Source of the DNA: CAG-791 sp963658695
GTDB taxonomy: Bacteria; Bacillota; Clostridia; Lachnospirales; Lachnospiraceae
Assembly: GCA_963658695.1 (NCBI GenBank)
Contig: CAVKRN010000002.1
Location: 1 to 64,000, forward strand
Direction of reading: 5' to 3'
Length of the DNA stretch: 64,000 nucleotides
The notes under the pieces are model-generated. The model made no database searches, had not been told where the DNA came from, and saw nothing but the letters and a program-made list of their open reading frames with translations. A program made the position numbers and the translations under genes. The first letter of the stretch is position 1, and every line of letters starts with the position of its first letter. Of the stretch, positions 44,865-53,380 are shown piece by piece.

Positions 44865-46100
44865 ATGATGTTACAAAGACTGCGACGCAGCAGAGTTTGC
44901 AGCAAAGAGTTTATAAACTACTTGTCCGGAAAGACAGGAAAACAACTCTGGGGAGGAAAATTTCTCTCCGGAGTTGTTGTGTTGTCTTTACTTGCCGGCA
45001 CGGTTCCGGTGTATGCGTCGCAGCAGACGCAGGAAGCGCTGAATAAGGCCAAGCAGGAAGCGCAAAAGACCCAGCAGGCGGTGGAAGCGGGACAGGAAAC
45101 GGTGGATCAGCTGGGAGATGAACAAAATGCACTGACCAGTACCTTGAATAATCTCAATTCACAGCTGAGCGTTCTCTCTTCTAATCTGGCCCAGCTCTCT
45201 TCTCAAATCAGCAGCAAGGAGCAGGAAATATCTGACAAGCAGAAGGAAATCGACCAGGCGCAGAGCGATCTGGACGATGCCATTGCGACGCAGGAGCAGC
45301 AGTATGCGAGCATGAAGAAACGAATTCAGTTTCTTTACGAAAGAGGAAATTCGTATTACCTGGAGATCCTCCTGAAATCCAGCTCCTACGGAGAACTCCT
45401 GAACCGCAGCTCCTATATTCAAAAGCTGAATGAATATGATCAGAAAACGTTAAAGCAGTATAAGCAGACAACNNNNNNNNNNCTTCAGGCACAAATGGAT
45501 GAACTGGAGCAGCTTCATGATGACGCCAGCAGCCAGGCAAATCAGGTGAATGCATTGGTGACGCAAACGGCCGGATCTTTGAATGCAACCAATGCGCAGT
45601 TGGACTCGGCTCAGGATGCGGTGGACCTTCTGCAGGACCAGCTGGACGCACAAAACGCTACGGTTTCTGCTCTGGAAAAGCAGCTCGCAGAGGAACGACG
45701 CCTTCAGGCTGCTTCGGATGCGTCCTCCTGGCGCTCACTTGGAAGCATTTCCTTTGAAGAAGGAGATCGAATGCTTCTTGCGAATCTGATCTACTGCGAA
45801 GCGGGCGGCGAACCCTACGCAGGACAAGTGGCAGTTGGCGCTGTCGTTATCAATCGTCTGATGTCCGGAGCGTTTCCGAATACTATGTCCGGAGTTATTT
45901 ATCAGAACAACCAGTTTTCGCCGGCAATGTCCGGTCGTCTTGCGGTTGCACTGGCTTCAGATGAGGCGACGGCATCCTGCTATCAGGCGGCAGATGAGGC
46001 AATGGCAGGGCAGACCAATGTTGGGAACTGCCTGTTTTTCCGTACGCCGATTCCGCAGGTTACTCCCAAGTACACCATTGGTGGTCATATTTTTTATTGA
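44865..46100 (+). CDS. secreted coiled-coil cell-wall hydrolase (SleB-like domain), with assembly gap
   Basis: About 411 residues, uncertain because 10 Ns lie inside. After a basic N-terminus, a signal segment (GVVVLSLLAGTVPVYA) ends near residue 52. A long coiled coil rich in Gln/Glu/Ser follows (about 53-285), like the N-terminal region of CwlO/PcsB proteins. The C-terminal domain (about 300-411, LANLIYCEAGGEPYAGQVAVGAVVINRL) is the SleB/CwlJ hydrolase fold, with the glutamate of CEAGGE probably catalytic. It should cut peptidoglycan. The start has no good binding site and may be wrong. Confidence 0.8.
   Translation: MMLQRLRRSRVCSKEFINYLSGKTGKQLWGGKFLSGVVVLSLLAGTVPVYASQQTQEALNKAKQEAQKTQQAVEAGQETVDQLGDEQNALTSTLNNLNSQLSVLSSNLAQLSSQISSKEQEISDKQKEIDQAQSDLDDAIATQEQQYASMKKRIQFLYERGNSYYLEILLKSSSYGELLNRSSYIQKLNEYDQKTLKQYKQTXXXXLQAQMDELEQLHDDASSQANQVNALVTQTAGSLNATNAQLDSAQDAVDLLQDQLDAQNATVSALEKQLAEERRLQAASDASSWRSLGSISFEEGDRMLLANLIYCEAGGEPYAGQVAVGAVVINRLMSGAFPNTMSGVIYQNNQFSPAMSGRLAVALASDEATASCYQAADEAMAGQTNVGNCLFFRTPIPQVTPKYTIGGHIFY
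45473..45482. other. assembly gap (10 Ns)
   Basis: Ten Ns lie inside the coiled-coil region of the cell-wall hydrolase gene. The frame happens to stay open across them only because of the number of Ns; the true length is not known. Confidence 0.99.
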
Positions 46101-46121
46101 CGGAACATACAAAAAATTCAT

Positions 46122-46152
46122 TTGTCAAGTCTCAAAAACTGTTAAGTATATA
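46122..46152 (+). promoter_or_regulatory. possible promoter of the atp operon
   Basis: TTGTCA and TATATA are separated by 19 bases, longer than ideal, about 60 bases before atpZ. It is the best pair in the gap before the operon. Confidence 0.4.
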
Positions 46153-46212
46153 CCTGTATTCATTGCACTGCTCTTCAAAATCAAGTATCATCGAAAAAAG
46201 AGGGAACAGACT

Positions 46213-46470
46213 ATGAGCGAGCTTACACGCGTGTTTCGAAATCTTTCCTTGGTGGGACAGCTGGGGATGTCATTGGTAACGCCGCTGCTCATGTGCCTGC
46301 TTGGAGCATACTGGCTGAACAGTAAAGCAGGAGCTCCGCTTTGGATTTATATTCCGGCCTGGATTTTGGGACTGGGAAGTTCCTTTATGACGGCCTGGAA
46401 GGTATACCGGGCAGCTCTTCGCAAGGACAAAAAAGAGGAGCCAAGGACGGCATTTAATCGGCATTATTGA
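46213..46470 (+). CDS. atpZ: AtpZ/AtpI-type small membrane protein
   Basis: An 85-residue protein with two membrane helices (LGMSLVTPLLMCLLGAYWL and LWIYIPAWILGLGSSFMTAW). It matches the AtpZ-like proteins that begin many F-type ATPase operons and are thought to help ion supply or assembly of the c ring. ATG 46213 follows AGAGGGA. It lies 21 bases before the atpI-like gene. Confidence 0.75.
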   Translation: MSELTRVFRNLSLVGQLGMSLVTPLLMCLLGAYWLNSKAGAPLWIYIPAWILGLGSSFMTAWKVYRAALRKDKKEEPRTAFNRHY

Positions 46471-46491
46471 GTTGACCGGAGAGGAATGAGA

Positions 46492-46908
46492 ATGAACCTG
46501 AAAATGTCTGAAGCGGTACAGGAGTCGACCGGATTTGTGGCAAAGGGAACGGCTGTTTGCACAGGGGCGATGCTGCTGTGTTTTGCCGGTCTTCATGCGG
46601 TCACAAAGTCCGTTCCGTTTGATGCCGGTGTTGTGCTGGGGGCGGTCCTTGGATTTGTTGTCGCAGCAGGTAATTTCTGGCTGATGGCAATTCAGGCAGA
46701 GAAGGCAGCGTCGGACGATAACTATGACAATGCCAAGCGGAAGATGACTCTCTCTTATCGGTACCGCACATTGGGACAGATCCTTTTTATGATTCTGGCC
46801 CTTGTAGTACCGGCAATCAATCCGGTAGCAGCTATTGTGCCGCTGTTGGTGCCGGGATTGCTGATCCGGGGGAAGGGTGTTATTTCCTATCGCAGAAAGA
46901 AGGGCTGA
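46492..46908 (+). CDS. atpI: ATP synthase subunit I
   Basis: A 138-residue protein with four hydrophobic helices, the AtpI-type accessory protein for c-ring assembly. The start at ATG 46492 is preferred over ATG 46486, which touches the GGAGAGGA site. It ends 3 bases before atpB. The sequence is weakly conserved, so the call rests on size, topology and position. Confidence 0.75.
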   Translation: MNLKMSEAVQESTGFVAKGTAVCTGAMLLCFAGLHAVTKSVPFDAGVVLGAVLGFVVAAGNFWLMAIQAEKAASDDNYDNAKRKMTLSYRYRTLGQILFMILALVVPAINPVAAIVPLLVPGLLIRGKGVISYRRKKG

Positions 46909-46911
46909 TTC

Positions 46912-47673
46912 ATGGATTTTTCAATTGAGGGAGCCAAAATATTAGCAAGGATTCCAACCGGGATTCCTGTCCTGGGAGATATCCTCATTTCGGAGACATT
47001 GGTGGTGTCCTGGGTGATCATGGGTATCATTCTGGCATTGTGTCTGTTTTTGACGCACGATCTGAAGGTGGAGAATATTACAAAGCGTCAGGCAGTTGCA
47101 GAATGGCTGGTGGAGTTGGCAACGAACTTTGTCCGAAACAACACCGGCGGAACCCGATTTGACGCATTGATTCCGTTTATTGCGGCCCTGTTCTCTACCA
47201 GTATCATCTCGAATCTGATCTGCCTTTTGGGAGTATGGAGCCCGACGGCGGACTTGTCCACTGAGGCGGCCTGGGCGGTGGTTGTTTTCATTATGATCAC
47301 GGCGACCAAGATTAAGACCAGCGGTTTGGGGGGCTATTTAAAGGGATATACACAACCGATTGCTGTAATGACGCCGTTTAATGTGCTCTCGGAGCTGGCA
47401 ACACCGGTTTCCATGGCCTGCCGTCATTTCGGAAATATACTTTCCGGTGTAGTCATTGACGGATTGATTTATTGGGCACTGGCACTTGCCTCTTCGGCAA
47501 TTCTCGGACACATTCCGGGAGCAGTCGGGAAGGTGCTGTCACAGATTCCGATTCTTGATGTAGGTATTCCGGCGATTTCGTCGTTGTATTTTGACTGGTT
47601 TACCGGATTTATGCAGGCATTTATTTTCTGTATGCTGACGACAATGTATATCGCCAACGCAGCAGAAGAGTAG
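46912..47673 (+). CDS. atpB: ATP synthase F0 subunit a
   Basis: A 253-residue membrane subunit with five or six helices that forms the ion half-channels next to the c ring. The essential arginine lies in the FNVLSELATPVSMACRHFGN segment; this ELATP...RHFGN pattern is the family signature. YFDWFTGFMQAFIFCMLTTMYI is the last helix. Third gene of the operon. Confidence 0.95.
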   Translation: MDFSIEGAKILARIPTGIPVLGDILISETLVVSWVIMGIILALCLFLTHDLKVENITKRQAVAEWLVELATNFVRNNTGGTRFDALIPFIAALFSTSIISNLICLLGVWSPTADLSTEAAWAVVVFIMITATKIKTSGLGGYLKGYTQPIAVMTPFNVLSELATPVSMACRHFGNILSGVVIDGLIYWALALASSAILGHIPGAVGKVLSQIPILDVGIPAISSLYFDWFTGFMQAFIFCMLTTMYIANAAEE

Positions 47674-47715
47674 GTTTATTCTATCACCCACAAGGATTAT
47701 AACAGGAGGTATGTC

Positions 47716-47997
47716 ATGGGAGATTTTCAGTTACTGGCAAGAGGTATTGCACTGGCAGGATGCGGAATTGGTGCAGGTTGCGCACTGATTGCAGGTATCG
47801 GACCCGGTATCGGTGAAGGTAATGCGGTTGCAAAGGCTCTGGAAGCCATCGGAAGACAGCCGGAGTGTAAGAGTGACGTGACCAGCACGATGCTGCTGGG
47901 CTGTGCCATTGCGGAGACAACGGGTATTTACGGCTTTGTAACAGGACTTCTTCTGATTTTCGTAGCACCTGGAATGTTCATGAATTATCTGCAGTAA
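47716..47997 (+). CDS. atpE: ATP synthase F0 subunit c with two-carboxylate motif
   Basis: A 93-residue double-helix hairpin that forms the rotor ring. GRQPE (46-50) is the polar loop. The ion-binding glutamate is E67 in IAETTGIYG. The first helix carries a second carboxylate, E34 in GPGIGEGNA, where Na+ rotors such as Ilyobacter have Gln. E34 and E67 are 33 apart, like E32 and E65 of the Fusobacterium nucleatum Na+ rotor, and T68 and Y72 take the places of its Ser and Tyr. Na+ coupling is therefore likely. Confidence 0.95.
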   Translation: MGDFQLLARGIALAGCGIGAGCALIAGIGPGIGEGNAVAKALEAIGRQPECKSDVTSTMLLGCAIAETTGIYGFVTGLLLIFVAPGMFMNYLQ

Positions 47998-48019
47998 TCT
48001 GCTGGCAGGAGGAATGGGT

Positions 48020-48523
48020 ATGGAGACACAAAGCCTCGTTACAATTGTCCCGTGGACATTTGTGGCAACGATCATCAACCTGTTTCTGACCATGCTGCTG
48101 GTGAAGAAATTTCTGTTCAAGCCAATCAATGAGATTCTGGAAAAGCGAAGAGCACTGTCAGAAAAGGAATTGACGGAGGCAAGAGCTGCCAAGGAAGAAG
48201 CGAACGGACTGAAAGCGGAATACGAAGAAAGTCTGTCGGATGCAAAGGCTGAGGCGGCCAGAATCCTGCAGGATGCGCAGAAAGAGGCACAGGCGAAAGC
48301 GGATCAGACCATTCGAGATGCACAGCAGCAGGCAGCGGGCATCCGCTCGAAGGCGGAGGCTGATATCGCGCAGGAAAAGAAAAAGGCCGTCAATGAGGCC
48401 AAGGATGAAATCGGTGGTCTGGCAATGGATATCGCCGGTAAGGTGGTCGAAAAAGAAATCCGCGAGGAGGATCACCGCAAACTGATCGATGAGTTTCTGG
48501 ATCATATAGGAGAGGCATCATGA
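48020..48523 (+). CDS. atpF: ATP synthase F0 subunit b
   Basis: A 167-residue stator subunit. One N-terminal helix (VPWTFVATIINLFLTMLLVKKFLF) is followed by FKPINEILEKR and a long Ala/Glu/Lys-rich coiled coil that reaches the F1 head. ATG 48020 lies 6 bases after AGGAGGA; an upstream ATG at 48014 touches that site. It overlaps atpH by 4 bases. Confidence 0.95.
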   Translation: METQSLVTIVPWTFVATIINLFLTMLLVKKFLFKPINEILEKRRALSEKELTEARAAKEEANGLKAEYEESLSDAKAEAARILQDAQKEAQAKADQTIRDAQQQAAGIRSKAEADIAQEKKKAVNEAKDEIGGLAMDIAGKVVEKEIREEDHRKLIDEFLDHIGEAS

Positions 48524-49059
48524 CAGAAACGGGTGCATTGTACGGGAAAAGCCTGTATGACCTCGCTGCGTCGGAGTCGCTTTCCGACGAGATCATGAAG
48601 CAGCTGGAGCTGGTGCAAGGCTTGTTCCGGGAGAACGAAGATTACATTCGTCTTTTGCAGGAGCCGTCGATTGCCAAAAAGGAGCGACTTGCACTCCTGG
48701 ATCAGGCGTTTGGAGAAGCGCTGCATCCGTATCTGCTGAATTTCCTGAAAATTCTTACCGAAAAGGGGATTCTTCGGGAATATTATTCCTGCGCAGAAAA
48801 CTATCGAAGGCTGTACTGCAAGGATCAGGGGATCGCAGATGCAAAAGTAACCAGCGCGGCGACATTGGAGCCGGAACAGCTTCGACTTTTACAGGAGAAA
48901 CTCGAGAGCATAAGCGGGAAAAAGGTTCTGCTGCAGCAGAAAATTGATCCGTCTGTCCTCGGCGGACTCCTGGTGGAGATGGATGGCCGCCAGTATGACG
49001 GAACGGTGAAGGGAAGGCTTTCGGATTTGCGAAGAAAGCTTACAGAAACAGTACTGTAG
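48520..49059 (+). CDS. atpH: ATP synthase F1 subunit delta
   Basis: A 179-residue subunit that ties the stator to the top of F1. It has the N-terminal helical bundle (YGKSLYDLAASE) and the C-terminal signature KIDPSVLGGLLVEMDGRQYDGTVKGRLSDLRRKL. Its start overlaps the atpF stop (ATGA). Confidence 0.95.
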   Translation: MTETGALYGKSLYDLAASESLSDEIMKQLELVQGLFRENEDYIRLLQEPSIAKKERLALLDQAFGEALHPYLLNFLKILTEKGILREYYSCAENYRRLYCKDQGIADAKVTSAATLEPEQLRLLQEKLESISGKKVLLQQKIDPSVLGGLLVEMDGRQYDGTVKGRLSDLRRKLTETVL

Positions 49060-49101
49060 CGGAATAAACGCTGCAGTCAGAGACAAAAGGATGTGGTTGG
49101 A

Positions 49102-50622
49102 ATGGAATTAAAACCAGAAAAAATTTCCGAGGTAATCCGCAGCCAGATCAAGTATTACCAGAACGCAATCATCCAAAGTGAAACAGGAACGGTTCTTACG
49201 GTAGGTGATGGTATTTCCAGAGTCAGCGGTCTTGTGAACTGTGTATCCGGTGAGCTTCTGGAATTTGAGAACGGCACCTATGGAATGGCACAGAACCTGG
49301 AAGAAACGAGCGTTTCTGCTGTTTTGTTTGGTGAGGATACGGGAATTCGAGAGGGACAGACGGTCAAGAGAACCGGACGTGTTGTGTCGGTTCCGGTCGG
49401 AGAAGCCATGATTGGCCGTGTTGTGAACGCGATCGGGCAGCCAATTGACGGCGCCGGCCCCATAGATACACAGGAGTACCGGCCGGTGGAGTCTCCGGCA
49501 CCGGGAATTCTGGATCGGCAGCCGGTAAAGGAACCGCTCCAGACAGGAATCAAGGCTATTGACTCCATGATTCCGATTGGAAGAGGACAGCGTGAGCTGA
49601 TCATTGGAGACAGACAGACCGGTAAGACGACCATTGCCGTGGATACCATCCTGAATCAGAAGGGGAAGGATGTTATCTGCATTTATGTGGCAATCGGACA
49701 GAAGCGCTCTACCGTTGCCAATCTTATGGAGCAGCTGCGTCAAAACGGCGCGATGGAGTATTCCATTGTGGTTGCCGCAACCGCATCGGAACCGGCGCCG
49801 CTGCAATACATTGCGCCCTATGCAGGGTGTGCTATGGGCGAGTATTTCATGAACAAAGGCAAGCACGTGCTGATTGTGTACGATGATTTGTCCAAGCATG
49901 CTGTTGCCTACCGCGCACTTTCGCTCCTGATTCGGCGTCCGCCGGGACGTGAGGCCTATCCGGGCGATGTATTCTACCTGCATTCACGGCTTCTGGAGAG
50001 AGCGGCAAAGCTCTCGCAGGAGAAGGGCGGTGGATCATTGACCGCGCTCCCGATCATAGAGACGCAGGCAGGTGACGTTTCGGCGTACATACCCACTAAC
50101 GTCATTTCGATTACGGACGGACAGATCTTCCTGGAAACAGAGCTCTTCCATTCCGGCATCATGCCTGCCGTGAACCCTGGCATTTCGGTGTCCCGTGTCG
50201 GAGGAAATGCACAGATTAAGGCGATGAAGAAGGTCGCCGGGACACTGAAGCTGGTGTATTCGCAGTACCGCGAGCTGCAGAGCTTTGCACAGTTCGGTTC
50301 TGATCTGGATAAGGACACGAAATCCCGACTGGATCAGGGAGCTCGTATTGTAGAAGTGCTCAAGCAGAAGAATTCCGCACCGGTTCCGGTGGAGAAGCAG
50401 GTGGCCATTCTGTATGCGGTAACGCAGAATATTCTGAGTGAGGTTCCCGCAGCCTCGGTCGCTGCGTACGAACAGGGATTGTATCGCTTTCTGGATACAG
50501 ACAGTGACGCCGTGGCGGCAATGAATGCCATTCGAGAGACAGGGAAGCTGGAGGATGAGACACAGGAGCATCTGAAGAAGGCACTGGAGTCTTATACAAG
50601 CCGCTTTTTGTCGGAAAGGTGA
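49102..50622 (+). CDS. atpA: ATP synthase F1 subunit alpha
   Basis: A 506-residue non-catalytic nucleotide-binding subunit. The P-loop is GDRQTGKT (169-176). The N-terminal beta barrel contains VGDGISRVSGL, and NVISITDGQIFLE and PAVNPGISVSRVGG are standard. The start ATG 49102 is chosen by alignment; a GTG at 49093 is possible. Confidence 0.97.
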   Translation: MELKPEKISEVIRSQIKYYQNAIIQSETGTVLTVGDGISRVSGLVNCVSGELLEFENGTYGMAQNLEETSVSAVLFGEDTGIREGQTVKRTGRVVSVPVGEAMIGRVVNAIGQPIDGAGPIDTQEYRPVESPAPGILDRQPVKEPLQTGIKAIDSMIPIGRGQRELIIGDRQTGKTTIAVDTILNQKGKDVICIYVAIGQKRSTVANLMEQLRQNGAMEYSIVVAATASEPAPLQYIAPYAGCAMGEYFMNKGKHVLIVYDDLSKHAVAYRALSLLIRRPPGREAYPGDVFYLHSRLLERAAKLSQEKGGGSLTALPIIETQAGDVSAYIPTNVISITDGQIFLETELFHSGIMPAVNPGISVSRVGGNAQIKAMKKVAGTLKLVYSQYRELQSFAQFGSDLDKDTKSRLDQGARIVEVLKQKNSAPVPVEKQVAILYAVTQNILSEVPAASVAAYEQGLYRFLDTDSDAVAAMNAIRETGKLEDETQEHLKKALESYTSRFLSER

Positions 50623-50636
50623 CAGGTGAATGAGCA

Positions 50637-51518
50637 ATGGCTGCTGCGAATATGAAGGCAGTGAAGCTCCGGATCAAGAGTGTCCAGAACACCATGCAGA
50701 TCACCAAGGCCATGCAGCTGGTGGCTGCATCCAAGCTTCGAAGGGCAAAGGAAAAGGCAGAACAGAGCAGACCGTATTACGAAACACTTCATCGAACATT
50801 GACAGAGATCGCAGCCGGGAATACGGAATTCAGCTCCCGGTATACGAGAGCCGGACAAAGTTCCAAGTACTTGTATATTGTCATTGCAGGTGATCGCGGA
50901 CTGGCAGGTGGGTATAACGCCAATCTTTTTAAAAAGATGGAAGAAGAGTCTGCGGGAAAGGACTATGAGGTCCTGCCGGTTGGACGGAAGGCAGTGGACT
51001 ATTTTCACCACAAGGGGATCCCTGTGCTGACGGAAGCATATGCGGAAGTTGCTGTGGTTGGACCTTCTGACTGCTTTGAGATTGCAAGACTTGTATGTGA
51101 GGAATACAACAAGGGGAGCTTTGGACATGTGAGTCTATGCTTTACCCGGTTTGTTTCTATGATGACCCAGGCACCGGAGACGACAGCAATATTCCCGCTG
51201 TCGGATCTGGCAGAGGGTGCGGAAGGGAATCGGACGGAAAAGACCGACGAGAAGGCGAGAAATCTGATTCTGTACGAGCCGGATTCGGAGACTGTGTTTG
51301 ATTCGATTGTTCCGGACTATTTGGCAGGAATTTTATATACGAGTGTCAATCTTTCTGTAGCCAGTGAGTATGCGGCACGCCGAATGGCAATGGAGGCTGC
51401 AACAGATAATGCGGAGGAGATGATTGATACACTCAGTCTGAATTATAACCGTGCCAGACAGGCGAGCATCACGCAGGAGATTACAGAAATTGTGGCGGGT
51501 GCAGAGGATGCCGGGTAA
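50637..51518 (+). CDS. atpG: ATP synthase F1 subunit gamma
   Basis: A 293-residue central shaft. The N-terminal helix (KLRIKSVQNTMQITKAMQLVAASKLRRA) and the C-terminal helix (MEAATDNAEEMIDTLSLNYNRARQASITQEITEIVAGAEDA) form the coiled-coil rotor, and DRGLAGGYNANLF is the conserved middle motif. It follows atpA by 14 bases. Confidence 0.96.
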   Translation: MAAANMKAVKLRIKSVQNTMQITKAMQLVAASKLRRAKEKAEQSRPYYETLHRTLTEIAAGNTEFSSRYTRAGQSSKYLYIVIAGDRGLAGGYNANLFKKMEEESAGKDYEVLPVGRKAVDYFHHKGIPVLTEAYAEVAVVGPSDCFEIARLVCEEYNKGSFGHVSLCFTRFVSMMTQAPETTAIFPLSDLAEGAEGNRTEKTDEKARNLILYEPDSETVFDSIVPDYLAGILYTSVNLSVASEYAARRMAMEAATDNAEEMIDTLSLNYNRARQASITQEITEIVAGAEDAG

Positions 51519-51556
51519 CAGGAATCAATCCTCTTACGAAGAAAGGAAAGCAGCAA

Positions 51557-52960
51557 ATGAGCAAGCAGCATACAGGAAAGGTGATACAGGTTACAGGACC
51601 TGTTTTGGACATCCGGTTTGCAGAGGGTGAACTTCCGGAGCTGAATAATGCAATTGAGTTAACAATTGATGGCCGCAAGTTGATTGCAGAGGTGGCTCAG
51701 CAGATTGGCGATGAGGTGGTTCGATGCATTGCCATGAGCTCTACGGACGGATTGGCAAGAGGTGTAGAGGCAATCGATACCGGTGCACCGATTTCTGTTC
51801 CTGTCGGTGAGGAGTGCCTCGGCCGCGTATTTAATTTGTTGGGAGAGCCGGTGGATAATCAGCCGGCACCGGAGACGGCACAGAGATGGTCCATTCACCG
51901 TCAGGCTCCCAGCTTTGAAGAGCAGGTCCCTGCACAGGAGATTTTTGAAACCGGAATCAAGGTCGTAGATCTGATCTGCCCATATGCGAAGGGAGGCAAG
52001 ATTGGTCTGTTCGGTGGAGCCGGTGTAGGAAAGACGGTTCTGATCATGGAGCTGATCCATAATGTGGCGACGGCTCACGGCGGAATTTCGGTCTTCACCG
52101 GTGTAGGAGAACGTACCCGTGAGGGAAACGATCTGTACGGAGAGATGAAGGAATCCGGTGTTTTGGATAAAACCGCACTGGTGTATGGACAGATGAATGA
52201 GCCGCCGGGAGCCAGAATGCGAGTGGGCTTGTCCGGACTTACGATGGCGGAATATTTCCGTGACGTGAAGAATCAGGACGTTTTGCTGTTTATCGATAAT
52301 ATTTTCCGTTTCACGCAGGCAGGCTCAGAGGTTTCCGCACTGTTGGGACGTATGCCCTCAGCAGTAGGCTATCAGCCGACACTGGCAACGGAGATGGGCG
52401 CTCTGCAGGAACGGATTACATCCACGAAGAAAGGCTCTATCACCTCCGTACAGGCAGTATATGTCCCGGCGGATGACCTGACGGATCCGGCACCGGCAAC
52501 AACCTTCACGCATCTGGATGCAACAACGGTATTGTCCCGAGACATTGCAAGCCGCGGCATTTACCCAGCGGTGGATCCTCTGGATTCTACAAGCCGTATT
52601 CTTTCACCGGAGATTGTCGGTCAGGAGCACTATGACGTGGCAAGAGGCGTGCAGATGGTACTGCAGCGATATCGTGAACTGCAGGATATCATTGCCATTA
52701 TGGGTATGGATGAGCTGTCGGATGATGATAAGAACGCGGTTTACCGGGCACGTAAGATCCAGAATTTCCTGTCGCAGAGCTTCTCGGTTGCAGAACAGTT
52801 TACCGGTATACCGGGAACCTATGTGCCGTTGAAAGAAACGATCCGCGGGTTTAAGATGATACTCGACGGTGAATGCGATGATCTGCCGGAGAGTGCATTC
52901 CTGATGGCAGGAACCATTGATGATGTGTTCCGGAAGGCAGAGCAGGATACCGCACATTAA
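51557..52960 (+). CDS. atpD: ATP synthase F1 subunit beta
   Basis: A 467-residue catalytic subunit. The P-loop is GGAGVGKT (153-160), followed by GERTREGNDLY with the catalytic glutamate, LLFIDNIFRFTQAGSEVSALLGRMPSAVGYQPTL, and YVPADDLTDPAPATTF. It makes or hydrolyses ATP at the alpha/beta interface. Confidence 0.98.
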   Translation: MSKQHTGKVIQVTGPVLDIRFAEGELPELNNAIELTIDGRKLIAEVAQQIGDEVVRCIAMSSTDGLARGVEAIDTGAPISVPVGEECLGRVFNLLGEPVDNQPAPETAQRWSIHRQAPSFEEQVPAQEIFETGIKVVDLICPYAKGGKIGLFGGAGVGKTVLIMELIHNVATAHGGISVFTGVGERTREGNDLYGEMKESGVLDKTALVYGQMNEPPGARMRVGLSGLTMAEYFRDVKNQDVLLFIDNIFRFTQAGSEVSALLGRMPSAVGYQPTLATEMGALQERITSTKKGSITSVQAVYVPADDLTDPAPATTFTHLDATTVLSRDIASRGIYPAVDPLDSTSRILSPEIVGQEHYDVARGVQMVLQRYRELQDIIAIMGMDELSDDDKNAVYRARKIQNFLSQSFSVAEQFTGIPGTYVPLKETIRGFKMILDGECDDLPESAFLMAGTIDDVFRKAEQDTAH

Positions 52961-52974
52961 AGAAAGGATCAACT

Positions 52975-53379
52975 ATGTCAACCTTCCAGATACAGGTCGT
53001 CTCGTTGGATGGCCTGGAATACAAAGGAGAAGTGCAGCGGATTCGCCTGCGTACCATAGGCGGGGATGTGGCGATTCTGGCCGGTCATACCAACTACTGC
53101 ACAGCGATCGGTATGGGTACGGCAGAGATAACCATGGAGGATTCCTCCAAACGCTTAGCTGCCTGCATCGGCGGTATGGTGTCCGTTATGAACGGCGTGT
53201 GCCGCGTGCTGCCTACAACCTGGGAGTGGGAGGAAGAGATTGACGTTGACAGAGCGCAAAGAGCCAGAGACCGCGCCCAGCAGAGACTGCAGGACGAGAC
53301 AATCTCGAAGATGGAGCGTGCCCGGGCACAGGCCAAGCTCTATCGCGCTCTGGTTCGCCTGAGCACGGCACACAAATAA
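52975..53379 (+). CDS. atpC: ATP synthase F1 subunit epsilon
   Basis: A 134-residue subunit at the foot of the rotor. The N-terminal beta sandwich (STFQIQVVSLDG, GDVAILAGHTNYCTAIGMG) is followed by two C-terminal helices (DRAQRARDRAQQRLQ and on) that can inhibit ATP hydrolysis. It ends the set of synthase genes; the next gene starts after one base. Confidence 0.95.
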   Translation: MSTFQIQVVSLDGLEYKGEVQRIRLRTIGGDVAILAGHTNYCTAIGMGTAEITMEDSSKRLAACIGGMVSVMNGVCRVLPTTWEWEEEIDVDRAQRARDRAQQRLQDETISKMERARAQAKLYRALVRLSTAHK

Positions 53380-53380
53380 A

